A stretch of 20,379 bases of DNA from CAYLJV01 sp964554215 (lineage in GTDB: Archaea; Hadarchaeota; Hadarchaeia; Hadarchaeales; JAGGTB01). This document shows positions 1 to 8,869 of the stretch, in pieces. Positions within the stretch are counted from its first letter, which is position 1. Every line of letters starts with the position of its first letter. Location: contig CAZKND010000023.1 of NCBI GenBank assembly GCA_964554215.1, positions 1 to 20,379 of the forward strand, read 5' to 3'. A program made the position numbers and the translations under genes. Under the pieces are notes generated by a model. It was not told where the DNA came from, ran no database searches, and saw only the letters and a program-made list of their open reading frames with translations.

Positions 1-565
1 TCCCAACGGAAACAAAAGCACTAAACCCAAACTGTCTAGAAACAGCCCAATCCAATGTTGATGAAGCTAAAGCTCCGCTCTGAGATAGAAAAGCTAATTC
101 ACCTTCATCCGGCATCTGGTCTGTAAATGAAGCGTTTATATTTTCCGAGGGATTGATATATCCCAAACAATTAGGTCCAAGAATTCGCATATCGTACTCT
201 TTCCAAACATTTTTCACTTTCTGTTCCAACTTTTGACCTTCCTCACCCACCTCACTAAAACCGGCTGAAATTATTATTAGAGAGGGTATGCTTGAATCAC
301 CACACTGTTCAACGACATCTGGAACTAATGGAGCTGGAACTGCCAAGATACCCAAATCAACTGGATCTGATATTTCTTTAATACTAGAATAAGACTTAAG
401 ATTCAATATTTCTTCTTGGTTAGGGTTAACAACAAAAGTTTTTCCGTCATCTCTCCCTTTGAGATTCTTCGTCAGACTTAAACCGACTGAACCCTCCTTC
501 TCACTTGCTCCAATGATAGCTATATTTTCGGGCTTGAACAGTTTGTCTAATTTTCTTATAGCCAT
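1..565 (-). CDS. ADP-forming acetyl/acyl-CoA synthetase, N-terminal part (partial)
   Basis: About 188 N-terminal residues are visible; the rest lies beyond the window start. The ATG at 565 has a good ribosome binding site (GAGGAGA on the minus strand). The protein begins MAIRKLDKLFKPENIAIIGA, with a Rossmann-type IAIIGAS loop, then ILGPNCLGYINP and FLSQSGALASS, the CoA-binding-domain signatures of NDP-forming acyl-CoA synthetases (the ACD family). In archaea these enzymes make ATP while releasing acetate or another acid from its CoA thioester, in the cytoplasm. The phospho-accepting His and the ATP-grasp part are not in view, so substrate and completeness cannot be judged. The gene lies 120 bases downstream of a deacetylase-fold gene on the same strand, but palindromes in the gap suggest its own promoter. 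Family call is firm; acyl specificity is unknown. Confidence 0.9.
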   Translation of the reverse strand, partial: MAIRKLDKLFKPENIAIIGASEKEGSVGLSLTKNLKGRDDGKTFVVNPNQEEILNLKSYSSIKEISDPVDLGILAVPAPLVPDVVEQCGDSSIPSLIIISAGFSEVGEEGQKLEQKVKNVWKEYDMRILGPNCLGYINPSENINASFTDQMPDEGELAFLSQSGALASSTLDWAVSRQFGFSAFVSVG

Positions 566-590
566 CTTTTCTCCTCAATTAGTTGACGTT

Positions 591-618
591 TAACATATTG
601 TTATATGTTATTAATAAC
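591..618. promoter_or_regulatory. Two overlapping palindromes upstream of the acyl-CoA synthetase gene
   Basis: TAACATATTGTTATATGTTA (591-610) is an 8-base inverted repeat around a 4-base centre. It overlaps GTTATTAATAAC (607-618), a perfect 12-base palindrome. Both lie 26-53 bases upstream of the ATG at 565, where a TATA box and factor-B site would sit. A dimeric regulator overlapping the promoter is a reasonable inference. AT-rich DNA makes chance palindromes more likely, so this is a candidate only. Confidence 0.4.
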
Positions 619-685
619 CTTATCCAGAATTCTACCTTTTTCACTTCTTTTCAAATGCTGAGAATTATTAATACTTCTAAATACC

Positions 686-1717
686 TCACAAAGTCCAATA
701 CTCTCCAAGTATTTCTTTGACTTGTTTGAAATAAGAACCTTGTATCCTATTTTTCGGTAAATCTATTCTTTTAGAACTTACAAGTGATTTTATAATTTTA
801 GTGACTGAAATCGAAGAAGCTTCTACCTCATAACCTCCTTCTAGAACAAAAGAGATTCTACCATCACAAATTTCCTCAGCTTTACGTATAAGAAAATCAC
901 CCATCACCTGATAACCATTAGATGATAATTCCAGACGAGTTAAAGGGTCTCGAAAGTCCGCATCAAAACCTGCAGAAACTAAAATCATATCAGGATTGTA
1001 CTGTTCTACAACCGGTTCAAAAAATTGCTTGAGACCAGCATAATACTTTTTATTTCCGGCTCCTGGAGAGAAAGGAACATTGAATGTAAATCCTTCTCCA
1101 TTACCACTACCTACTTCTCCAGGAAAACCTGATTCAGGAAATAATGTTTCCCCAGACTGATGAAATGACATGAATAAAACTTCGTCATCTTCATAAAATA
1201 TATCCTGAGTACCGTTTCCATGATGAGCGTCAAAATCAAATATCATAATCCTATCTACCTCATTCTCTTCTAACAGTTTCCTCGCGGCTATTGCTATATT
1301 ATTGAAATAACAAAATCCTCCTCCCTCCGATTTCTTAGCATGATGCCCTGGAGGTCTATTGAGACTGAATCCGTTAGAGAAATCACTTCCCGCAACACTC
1401 TGAGTCAATTTGATAACTCCACCAGCTGACAATAATGAAAGGTCAAATGTGTCATGACAAACCGGAGTATCAAGATCTAATCTTTCACCCTTCTCACTCA
1501 AATCTTCAATTTTATCCACGTAATCGGAATCATGAACCCTTTTGATATCGGACCTCGAGGCTTTTTCGGGAGGTAAAAAATTTAATTCATTTTCTAACTC
1601 CGGGTCTTCTCTAATTGAACTGATAATCTTCCTCAATCTTTCAGGTTTTTCCGGATGTTTTGGACCCAATTCGTGCTCCAGATACTTTTTTGAATAAACT
1701 ATTGCAGAATTACTCAT
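686..1717 (-). CDS. Histone deacetylase-fold protein (AcuC/HDAC-like zinc amidohydrolase)
   Basis: A 343-residue cytoplasmic zinc hydrolase of the arginase/deacetylase fold, expected to remove acetyl groups from lysine or a related amine. The family active site is visible in order: RPPGHHA (His125, His126), FDFDAHHGNGTQ (zinc ligands Asp163 and His165), SAGFDA (third ligand Asp252) and EGGYE (catalytic Tyr296). All catalytic residues are present, so the enzyme should be active. Length is normal for bacterial and archaeal class II-like members. The ATG at 1717 sits about 25 bases after a TATA-like box with no room for a leader. The neighbouring acyl-CoA synthetase handles acetyl-CoA and acetate, so a link to protein acetylation or acetate metabolism is attractive (compare acuC beside acsA in Bacillus). 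Acetylpolyamine substrates are equally possible. Confidence 0.92.
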   Translation of the reverse strand: MSNSAIVYSKKYLEHELGPKHPEKPERLRKIISSIREDPELENELNFLPPEKASRSDIKRVHDSDYVDKIEDLSEKGERLDLDTPVCHDTFDLSLLSAGGVIKLTQSVAGSDFSNGFSLNRPPGHHAKKSEGGGFCYFNNIAIAARKLLEENEVDRIMIFDFDAHHGNGTQDIFYEDDEVLFMSFHQSGETLFPESGFPGEVGSGNGEGFTFNVPFSPGAGNKKYYAGLKQFFEPVVEQYNPDMILVSAGFDADFRDPLTRLELSSNGYQVMGDFLIRKAEEICDGRISFVLEGGYEVEASSISVTKIIKSLVSSKRIDLPKNRIQGSYFKQVKEILGEYWTL

Positions 1718-1734
1718 ATATCTAACAATTCTCC

Positions 1735-1750
1735 ATATATAATTAAAAAT
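1735..1750 (-). promoter_or_regulatory. TATA-like box of the deacetylase gene, probably leaderless
   Basis: On the minus strand ATTTTTAATTATATAT is centred about 25 bases before the ATG at 1717. Archaeal transcription starts roughly 25 bases after the TATA centre, so the mRNA would begin at or next to the start codon. No ribosome binding site precedes the ATG, which agrees with a leaderless transcript. Confidence 0.5.
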
Positions 1751-1854
1751 GGACTCATGTACATGTAAAAAATGATTTAGCTAAGCATAACCCTTTTTCT
1801 CCTTTACATTTTGATAATTCAAAAAGATATCGGGCGCTGGATAAAAAAGAGTGG

Positions 1855-2643
1855 ATGTTCTATAAACTAACTATGCCCACTTATTCAAACTCAAGATTAA
1901 ATAAATTCGATGAATGTCCTCGAGCCTATAAATTCAAATATATTCAGGAGATAGAAGTAGAGAAAGTTAGAAACATATATGCTTTTCTAGGAAATAGAGT
2001 CCACGAAACACTTGAAAATCTACATAAAAATCTAAAAGATGGGAACTTCTGTTCTCTCGAAGACCTTTTCGAATTCTATGAAAATATTTGGGAAGAAGAA
2101 TGGTCCAATGATATAGAAATCTACGGGAAAAGATCTCCAAAAAGATTCAGAGATGTAGGAAAGAGATGCATAGAGAATTATTATGAAAAACATAAACCGT
2201 TCAATGATGAAACGGTCGACACGGAATTAATCATCCACCCAAAAGTGAAAGTAGATGATCATGAATACACTTTTCTAGGATATATAGATCGGCTTGCATT
2301 AACAGATACAAATAATTATGAGATTCATGACTATAAAACTTCAAAAAATGTCCCCAGTAAAGAAGATTTAAAAAATAATAGACAACTTCCACTTTACCAA
2401 CTTGGAGTACAACAAGAATATTCAAACGCTGAAGATATAGAGCTTGTATGGCATTATGTCAGATTTGGAAAAGACTTCCGTATTACCCATTCTCAAAAGA
2501 AAATTGATAAAATAAAGAGAGAAGTCGTGGAAGAAATAAAAGAAATAGAAAAAGCTAGAGAAGATGACAACTTTCCAACTAAGAGGAATCAAGGAGCAAA
2601 CTGTAATTGGTGTGATTTTCAAGATATTTGCCCTGAATGGTAA
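1855..2643 (+). CDS. PD-(D/E)XK nuclease, Cas4/AddB-like, with Fe-S cysteines
   Basis: A 262-residue RecB-family nuclease. The N-terminal block YSNSRLNKFDECPRAYKFKY is typical of the PDDEXK_1 family. Active-site elements follow: His50 in GNRVHETLE, Asp145 in LGYIDRL, and Asp159-Tyr-Lys161 in IHDYKTSK, then QLPLYQLGVQ. Cys21 plus Cys250, Cys253 and Cys259 (CNWCDFQDIC) match the four-cysteine spacing that binds a 4Fe-4S cluster in AddB and Cas4. Such enzymes trim DNA ends in repair or in CRISPR adaptation. No cas gene, helicase partner or CRISPR array is nearby, so a stand-alone repair exonuclease is likelier. The start is uncertain: ATG at 1855 or ATG at 1873 (MPTYSNSRL); neither has a strong ribosome binding site. 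Confidence 0.85.
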   Translation: MFYKLTMPTYSNSRLNKFDECPRAYKFKYIQEIEVEKVRNIYAFLGNRVHETLENLHKNLKDGNFCSLEDLFEFYENIWEEEWSNDIEIYGKRSPKRFRDVGKRCIENYYEKHKPFNDETVDTELIIHPKVKVDDHEYTFLGYIDRLALTDTNNYEIHDYKTSKNVPSKEDLKNNRQLPLYQLGVQQEYSNAEDIELVWHYVRFGKDFRITHSQKKIDKIKREVVEEIKEIEKAREDDNFPTKRNQGANCNWCDFQDICPEW

Positions 2644-2734
2644 TAACAGTAAAAATCAAATTCCAAAAGAAAATTAGACGTGCTCGAAGTCTTATTAATC
2701 TATGAACTCTATAACTTGATAAGGGGTAACAGTA

Positions 2735-4486
2735 TTGGAAGTTCTTTTAATTGACGATGATCCTAGCGTTCTTGAGCAGGCTAAAATTTTCTTAGAAAAG
2801 GAAGATGAAAATTTAAAAATCATAACAGCTCCCTCCGCAAAAAAAGGATTGAAATTATTACAAGAGAAAGAGTTTGATGTCGTTGTCTCAGACTATGGAA
2901 TGCCCAAAACCGATGGAATAGAATTTCTAAGAAAAGTTCGAGAGGAGGAAAACTTAGAAATCCCATTTATAATGCTCACAGGCAAAGGGAAAGAAGAAAT
3001 AGCAATGAAAGCCCTAAATCTAGGTGCTGATAAGTATTTACAAAAAATAAAAAGACCAAAGGAACAATACAGCATCTTAGCAAATTCCATTATAGAAGTT
3101 AAACAGCAAAAAGAAAGAGAAGAAGAACTAAGAAGGTACAAGACGATTATTGAAGAAGCTAATGATGATATACTAATAATTGACTTAGAGGGAAATATAA
3201 AATTTGTAAACAAGAAGAGTCAAAAATTCCTCGGATTCGAAAACGAGGAGCTTTTAGGTAAAAATATTTTCGATTTCACACACCCTGATGAAAAAGAAAA
3301 AATATCGGAAAGATTTGAAGAATTTTTAAACTCTGATAGTAGAGAGATGGAAGAAAAAATAGAGTCAAGATGGAGAAGAAGCGATGGCTCTTACTACTGG
3401 TTTGAGTCTAAAGGAAAGGTAATTGACAACGGAGAAAATATACTAATAATATCTAGAAATATCGAAGAAAGGAAAAAACGAGAAAGAGAATTGAAACGGA
3501 AAAAGTGGTACCTAGACAACATACCTATATTCGTCCAGGTCCTCGATGAAGATATGAATATAATCTACCGAAACGAAAACCCTCTACAAGATGATTCACT
3601 TTCAAAGGATGAAATTAAAGATTCTAATTTAATTGAATTCGTCCATCCAGACGACCAAGGTAAAGTCATCGAAATCTTCAACGAATCTCTCAAAAATCCC
3701 GAAGAGGTCTATAAAGACACATTTCGAGGGAAAACGAAGGAAGGATGGAAGTGGTTCGAGGGATCGATTATAAACTTTTTAGAAAAACCTGAAATAGAAG
3801 GACTAATCGTAACAGGACAGGATATCACCGAAAGGAAGGAAGTCGAAGAAAGAGAAGATTTTCTACACTCAATGCTTAGACACGACATCCGGAATAAAAC
3901 ACAGGTCATCCAAAGCTATCAATCAATGTTAAAAGACTACGATTTACCAGAAGAGGCACTAGAATACTTAGAAAATGCAAACAGAGCGGCAAAAAACAAT
4001 ATGAAATTAATAGAAAAGATAAGGGCCTTGAAGGACATAAAAGAGGAAGATGAAATAAAAAATGTCAATATTGGCCAAGTAATAAAGAATAGGATTAGAA
4101 GCAATATAGTTGACGATTTAAGAAAAGATATAGATATTGAAATCGAGGATATAGATTTTGAAGTCCGGGCTGGTCCTCTTATTGGACAAGTCTTCCTAAA
4201 TTTAGTGGAGAATTCCGTAAAACACTGCAATTGTGAAAGAATTAAAATTTCGGGAAAGGAGGCCGATGGAAAAATAATAGTGAGCGTGGAAGACGACGGA
4301 ATAGGTGTTCCTGAAGATGAAAAAGAAAAAATATTCGAAAGAGGGTATAAATCGGGAGAAACCGGAGGGACTGGACTGGGACTGTTCTTATCGAAAGAGA
4401 TTACAGAATCCTATGGAGGTAAAATTGAGGTGGAAGACTCCAAACATGGAGGCGCCAGATTCAACGTGCATCTAAAGAAAAAATAA
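2735..4486 (+). CDS. Hybrid sensor histidine kinase, REC-PAS-PAS-HisKA-HATPase
   Basis: A 583-residue soluble signal transducer. An N-terminal receiver domain (about 1-120) has Asp7-Asp9, phospho-acceptor Asp53 in VVVSDYGMP, Thr82 and Lys104. Two PAS domains follow (about 135-245 and 255-370, each ending in an N-I-E-E-R or D-I-T-E-R linker). The dimerisation helix carries His383 in SMLRHDIRNKTQ. The ATPase domain has NLVENSVKH (N box), VEDDGIGVPED (G1) and GTGLGLFLSK (G2). All catalytic residues are intact and there is no transmembrane segment, so it senses a cytoplasmic cue. The start is TTG at 2735 with AAGGGGT upstream. It converges on the pilus operon and is a close relative of the kinase at 14736-15764, which has lost the equivalent His. 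Signal and target are unknown; control of the adjacent pilus genes is inferred from position. Confidence 0.93.
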   Translation: MEVLLIDDDPSVLEQAKIFLEKEDENLKIITAPSAKKGLKLLQEKEFDVVVSDYGMPKTDGIEFLRKVREEENLEIPFIMLTGKGKEEIAMKALNLGADKYLQKIKRPKEQYSILANSIIEVKQQKEREEELRRYKTIIEEANDDILIIDLEGNIKFVNKKSQKFLGFENEELLGKNIFDFTHPDEKEKISERFEEFLNSDSREMEEKIESRWRRSDGSYYWFESKGKVIDNGENILIISRNIEERKKRERELKRKKWYLDNIPIFVQVLDEDMNIIYRNENPLQDDSLSKDEIKDSNLIEFVHPDDQGKVIEIFNESLKNPEEVYKDTFRGKTKEGWKWFEGSIINFLEKPEIEGLIVTGQDITERKEVEEREDFLHSMLRHDIRNKTQVIQSYQSMLKDYDLPEEALEYLENANRAAKNNMKLIEKIRALKDIKEEDEIKNVNIGQVIKNRIRSNIVDDLRKDIDIEIEDIDFEVRAGPLIGQVFLNLVENSVKHCNCERIKISGKEADGKIIVSVEDDGIGVPEDEKEKIFERGYKSGETGGTGLGLFLSKEITESYGGKIEVEDSKHGGARFNVHLKKK

Positions 4487-4519
4487 TAATCAACTTTCCT
4501 GTTTACCACTTTCTAATGA

Positions 4520-5245
4520 TTACAATTTAGTCGAGATTTCCTTGATGGCTTCTGATGCTTGGCTACTTCCAAAGCGGTCCATTAAGGGTTCACCTAATTC
4601 CGTACTTTCCCGAACTTTATCATCATAAGGAACCTCACCGAGGTTCTCTACTGCCATCCGAGCTTCGATTTTTTCCTTGCTCATCTGGGTGTCTCCACCA
4701 AATAACTTGTCAAAAAATCCCTTTTTCTCCCATTTATTCAATACGAATCCTCGTGTTCTCTTCTCCAAAATATTGCCAACTTTCTGGATATTCCCAGCTG
4801 AAGATACGGATGCTTCATCCGGAGTTAAAACCAGTAGCAGTTGATCGGAAACCTCTATCGGAGATATCGAATTCTGACTGATTCCAGGCGGAGAATCCAA
4901 CAAAACATGATCATAATCTTTAGCCAGACCGGGCAAAAAATCTTCAATTTTCGAAATATCGGCCTCCAAAATTGTTCTGAGACTGTTTCCAGACGGTAAA
5001 ACATGGACATAATCCGAAATTTCTCTCAAAACGGAATCTATCGAATCTTCCTCTCCCGCTAAAAATTCGGATAAATCGGGATATGGATTTTTAATACCCA
5101 AATATTGTGCTATATTACCTGATGATATATCTGCATCTACTAAAAGAACCTTTCTATCTTTTTCACCTAGAGCTAAACTCAAATTGGCAGAAATAACTGT
5201 CTTCCCCACGCCACCCTTCCCGGACACGACAGAAAATATAGTCAC
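4520..5245 (-). CDS. MinD/ParA-family P-loop ATPase
   Basis: A 241-residue deviant-Walker ATPase. SGKGGVGKT (Lys10 and Lys15) is the MinD/ParA signature, LLVDADISSGN is the switch region and HVLLDSPPGIS is the Walker B element. These proteins dimerise on ATP and position other complexes. In Tad/Cpa pilus systems a relative, CpaE/TadZ, localises the assembly machine. No REC domain is fused here, unlike CpaE. The C-terminus (AIKEISTKL) is short, and I see no convincing MinD-type membrane-targeting helix. The start is GTG at 5245 with GAAGGTG upstream. It is the last gene of the minus-strand pilus operon, 60 bases after the GspF-like gene. A positioning role for the pilus is therefore likely, but cell-division or chromosome functions cannot be excluded. 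Confidence 0.88.
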   Translation of the reverse strand: MTIFSVVSGKGGVGKTVISANLSLALGEKDRKVLLVDADISSGNIAQYLGIKNPYPDLSEFLAGEEDSIDSVLREISDYVHVLPSGNSLRTILEADISKIEDFLPGLAKDYDHVLLDSPPGISQNSISPIEVSDQLLLVLTPDEASVSSAGNIQKVGNILEKRTRGFVLNKWEKKGFFDKLFGGDTQMSKEKIEARMAVENLGEVPYDDKVRESTELGEPLMDRFGSSQASEAIKEISTKL

Positions 5246-5276
5246 TTCGACACCTTCGTGCTGGTTTTAGGCCCTT

Positions 5277-5293
5277 GAAAAGAAAAACTTTTC
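5277..5293. other. Small inverted repeat between the GspF-like and MinD-like genes
   Basis: GAAAAG-AAAAA-CTTTTC forms a 6-base stem with a 5-base loop in the 60-base gap. It could be a weak attenuator or processing site that lowers expression of the last operon gene. It is AT-rich and short, so chance is a serious alternative. Confidence 0.2.
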
Positions 5294-5305
5294 CCAACTC
5301 GAGAG

Positions 5306-7087
5306 CTAAATGCCCATCAAAATGAAGAATGCCCAAGCTACACCCAACATTATCATGGAATACTTCAAACCCGAAGATAGTTTACCTGTTCGTAGCATTC
5401 CCGCCAATAAGCCGGAGAAAAACCCATGTATAAGTCCTGCCCGGAAAAATGATTGTTCTATAACTGAAGGTTCAATCCCACCTACATCTCCAAGAGGCAT
5501 CTCCCCAACCTCCGCCCCGGACTGAGACATTTGCCCCATTAGGGGTACGATAGAAGACGTCAGACTATAGGCAATGAGGAGAAAAATTGCAAACGTCAAA
5601 AATACAATGATTACATATGTCGAAGTTATCCTAGTCCTCTCTTGTTGAAGAGACTTTTCCACAGATACATCTTTCGATAAAATTTCCAATATTTGAGTGA
5701 TATCCGTCGCCACCTCTGAAGATTTACGGACTAGAGACATTATATGACTAATGACTCCTGATTTAATCCTCTGAGCAGACTTCCTAAATGCTTCAGAAAC
5801 GGGACTCCCCCATTCGATATCTCTCCTTATTTTTTCTATCTCCGGTTCAAACCTCCCATACCTACTTGGAGTCAGAAAGAAAATAGCTTTTGAAGGGGAT
5901 AATCCTGAACTTAAAGCATCTGAAAAAGAATTCAAAAATTCAGGAGCAAATTTAATCAAGTTCATATTCCTCCTTCTCCTAATTTCGTAAAGAATTGCAG
6001 TAGGCGACAAAGATACTAAAGTAAAGAAAGTAACTGCAGATTCTATTCTAGCTCCAAACGAAAAAAATAGGACATAAAAAACTAATATGCCAACCGGAAC
6101 AGTCAACCACAAGGCCGATAAAGGCTCTCTAACAAAATTCTGAAGATCTTTCAATTTATTCTTTGAATCCTCTATTTTTTGACCAACATAATCGAACGTA
6201 GATTTCTCAGAGGTTTCACCTTCCCCTCCTATATGTTTAGACTCTCCAAACTCTGTTTTGGACTGCATATCCAAAATCACTATGAACATAGCTGTTCCGA
6301 GTGGGATAAAAATATAGATAATCACGTCGAGAAGACTCGGCAAAAAAGTACCCATCATGCCAAACAAAATAAGAATTACAATTCCAAATATAGGTCCTAA
6401 ACCCAATGTAATCACATATACCTCCGATAAAATACCCAAAAATTCCAAGTTTTCTTCCTGCTTCTCCTCCATCCAATCATAATACCTCTCAGCTCTCCTA
6501 GAAAGAAATTCAGGTATATTAGCTCCTGTTTCAATCACGGAAGAGAGGGAAGTCAAAAAATCTCTAAACTCAGAAGAGGGAGTTGTATCTGCAACATCTT
6601 CAATAGCTTTCGTCGGACTGTAACCTAAAACTTTCACATTTCTAGCGATAGCTCCTGCTTCCTTTGCGATTTGACCATATTCATCTTTTTCACTCAATGA
6701 TTCAAAAATATCCATCGGCTCCAAACCCCCTTTACTAAGGGCCAACATGAAAGCCGCCGCGTGAGGAAGCATATCCTCAATCTCTTTCTTTCGATTAGTA
6801 GCTTTACTTCGCGGAAAATAGAGGAAAAGACGATAAATTGAAAACCCCAAAGCTCCAGCTATGACAAGAGACAGACCGACGGCATAAAAAATTCGTAAGT
6901 TGAGAAAAAAGAAAGAAAGTACGAAACTAAGAACTGAGGAAATAACTGCTATTAAAATTGAATAGAGCAAAGCTTTAGCAACGTATCTGTGGACGGACTT
7001 TGGCTCTCGAATTTTGTACAAGCTATCCTGTAGGTCAGAATAGTCCCTTTCCCGAATTAAATTTTCAAAATAATCTAAGAATACCAT
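5306..7087 (-). CDS. Pilus/archaellum platform membrane protein with two GspF domains (ArlJ/TadC-like)
   Basis: A 593-residue polytopic protein. Hydrophobic segments lie near 38-60, 65-90, 225-250, 255-275, 330-350, 355-372, 490-515 and 550-590. The cytoplasmic stretches between them (about 95-220 and 385-490) are two GspF-type helical domains, with recurring patterns such as SKGGLEPMDIFESL and SSGLSPSKAIFFL. Two fused GspF domains in about 550-600 residues is the archaeal ArlJ/PilC arrangement; bacterial TadB and TadC are separate and shorter. It should form the inner-membrane platform turned by the ATPase encoded 14 bases upstream. The ATG at 7087 lacks a clear ribosome binding site, so translation may be coupled to the preceding gene. 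Archaellum versus adhesive-pilus use cannot be decided from this protein; the nearby pilins favour pili. Confidence 0.88.
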   Translation of the reverse strand: MVFLDYFENLIRERDYSDLQDSLYKIREPKSVHRYVAKALLYSILIAVISSVLSFVLSFFFLNLRIFYAVGLSLVIAGALGFSIYRLFLYFPRSKATNRKKEIEDMLPHAAAFMLALSKGGLEPMDIFESLSEKDEYGQIAKEAGAIARNVKVLGYSPTKAIEDVADTTPSSEFRDFLTSLSSVIETGANIPEFLSRRAERYYDWMEEKQEENLEFLGILSEVYVITLGLGPIFGIVILILFGMMGTFLPSLLDVIIYIFIPLGTAMFIVILDMQSKTEFGESKHIGGEGETSEKSTFDYVGQKIEDSKNKLKDLQNFVREPLSALWLTVPVGILVFYVLFFSFGARIESAVTFFTLVSLSPTAILYEIRRRRNMNLIKFAPEFLNSFSDALSSGLSPSKAIFFLTPSRYGRFEPEIEKIRRDIEWGSPVSEAFRKSAQRIKSGVISHIMSLVRKSSEVATDITQILEILSKDVSVEKSLQQERTRITSTYVIIVFLTFAIFLLIAYSLTSSIVPLMGQMSQSGAEVGEMPLGDVGGIEPSVIEQSFFRAGLIHGFFSGLLAGMLRTGKLSSGLKYSMIMLGVAWAFFILMGI

Positions 7088-7101
7088 TTTTTCACATTTT
7101 A

Positions 7102-8802
7102 TTAAGAGACTTTCTCCAATGCCTTTTCAGAATCAAAATAATATTGCCGTATCAAAGAAGCAATTTCTCCATAAGAATATATTGATTTCTCAACCATCCC
7201 TCGAAGCAACTTGCTTCTCTTTTCAATTTCTTCATTCATCTCCGGAATACTCATTCCCTTCTCTTCTCTAATTTCTTTAAGTATCTGAGAATCACTCCTC
7301 TTTTTATAAGAATCATTATTTCTATCCCAAGAAAAGTTCTCAGAAATCTTTAGCTTTTTCGTATCAGAATCGAGTCCCAAAAATTCAACGACTTTACTAT
7401 TTCTCCTAACCCTCTTATCTTCAAGATTCGTGATAAGTTGGAGACACATTATATCAAGCTCCGCCAACATAGGTTTTGGAAGATTGATAGGTTCACCCAC
7501 CAGCCTATTTACAGCATCTTGTACAGAACCCGCGTGCATCGTCGAAAATCCAATGTGACCTGTACTAATAGCTTGAAACATAGCTAAAGCTTCTTCACCT
7601 CTAACCTCACCAACAATGATACACTCAGGTCTCTGCCTCATTGCCTTTCTCACCAACTCATGCATATCTAATTTTTCACCCTCCCCACTCTCTCTAGTCA
7701 AATTCGGAAGCCAGTTCCCTTGATAGAGCGAAAGTTCTCGTGTATCTTCAATAGAAACTATTTTAGCATCTGGAGGGATGAAAAAGGCGAAAGCATTAAG
7801 TGTAGATGTTTTCCCTGAGGCTGTACCTCCTACCACCATAATAGATTTTCCGTTTTCAATAGCCATCCAGATATTGGCAAGCATTTCCACACCATAAGTG
7901 CCATATCTTATCAAATCTACTGGCGTGAAACTTTCTCCACCAAATTTTCTAATAGTAAATGAACTTCCCTTTGTTGTCACCTCTGAACCCAATGATGCCT
8001 GCAGCCTTGATCCTCCAGGAAGAGTGGTTTCTACTACGGGATCCGCATATGAGATATGGGAACCGGACATCCCGGCAAGTCTATTCACAAAAGTGTTCAG
8101 TCTCTCTTCTTCAAACTTAATATTTGTCTTTAGATTATAGTAATCCCTATGATAGATATACAAGGGAATATCCACTCCGTCACATGAGATATCCTCTATT
8201 CTTTCGTCTCTCATCAATCCATCAATTTTTCCAAAACCAAGATTATCCTTTACAAGATAATACAAAATCCTATGAATCCTCTTGAAATCTTGTAATTCCC
8301 TATCTTGAATAATTTCACTAAATTTATCCCCCAAAACTATCTCCTTATCACCTTCAATTTTATTAAAAGGTAGTCTGCTCTTCAATTCATTCCAGATTAT
8401 TTCCTTCTCAGTCCATTCTTCCTCGGACAACTGGGGTTCCAACAAATGGTATTTGTATTCCCCTGACTCTTCCATCTGAGCAATTTTAACGAGACTATAA
8501 GGTTTCTCCACCCAATACTTGTCCACCTCCTCCCCACCTTCAATGGATTCATCTTTTATCAACGGTCCATATTTTAGAGGATCGTAGGGTTCTATACCTG
8601 CTTTTTTTGAGGGTCTTGAATCTTCTTCAAGAGATAATAGCTTATTTCTTACCTCTTCAACTTTCACGTCAGATTCCATAATCTTAGAAACTTCAGATTT
8701 CCAATCATCCTTTTCCTCTTTCTTTTTCTTGAGCTCCTTTATTTTGTCATCTTTTTCCGATATAGATTCTATTTCGGATTTTATCTCATCTTCATCGCTC
8801 AA
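7102..8802 (-). CDS. Type II/IV secretion system ATPase (ArlI/TadA/PilB-like)
   Basis: A 566-residue cytoplasmic motor for pilus assembly. An N-terminal highly charged region (1-80, rich in Glu and Lys) precedes the usual N-terminal domain. The core motifs are complete: Walker A GGTASGKTS (Lys331), Asp box SIEDTREL (351-357), Walker B CIIVGEVRGEE (Glu399) and His box TGHIGFSTMHAGS (His416 and His423). Length and motifs fit ArlI and archaeal pilus ATPases of the VirB11/TadA branch. The start is TTG at 8802, chosen because AGGGGGGAGA lies 5 bases upstream and no in-frame ATG fits better. It sits between the KaiC-like gene (67 bases upstream) and its GspF-like partner (14 bases downstream), the same order as arlH-arlI-arlJ. 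The motor should be active. Confidence 0.93.
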   Translation of the reverse strand: MSDEDEIKSEIESISEKDDKIKELKKKKEEKDDWKSEVSKIMESDVKVEEVRNKLLSLEEDSRPSKKAGIEPYDPLKYGPLIKDESIEGGEEVDKYWVEKPYSLVKIAQMEESGEYKYHLLEPQLSEEEWTEKEIIWNELKSRLPFNKIEGDKEIVLGDKFSEIIQDRELQDFKRIHRILYYLVKDNLGFGKIDGLMRDERIEDISCDGVDIPLYIYHRDYYNLKTNIKFEEERLNTFVNRLAGMSGSHISYADPVVETTLPGGSRLQASLGSEVTTKGSSFTIRKFGGESFTPVDLIRYGTYGVEMLANIWMAIENGKSIMVVGGTASGKTSTLNAFAFFIPPDAKIVSIEDTRELSLYQGNWLPNLTRESGEGEKLDMHELVRKAMRQRPECIIVGEVRGEEALAMFQAISTGHIGFSTMHAGSVQDAVNRLVGEPINLPKPMLAELDIMCLQLITNLEDKRVRRNSKVVEFLGLDSDTKKLKISENFSWDRNNDSYKKRSDSQILKEIREEKGMSIPEMNEEIEKRSKLLRGMVEKSIYSYGEIASLIRQYYFDSEKALEKVS

Positions 8803-8807
8803 AATGG

Positions 8808-8817
8808 TCTCCCCCCT
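8808..8817 (-). promoter_or_regulatory. Strong ribosome binding site fixing the TTG start of the secretion ATPase
   Basis: AGGGGGGAGA on the minus strand, 5 bases before the TTG at 8802. This spacing supports initiation at a non-ATG codon. Confidence 0.6.
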
Positions 8818-8869
8818 ATAATCTTAATGATAACATTCCTTAAATTCGTCGATTCTACAGATGAAACTC

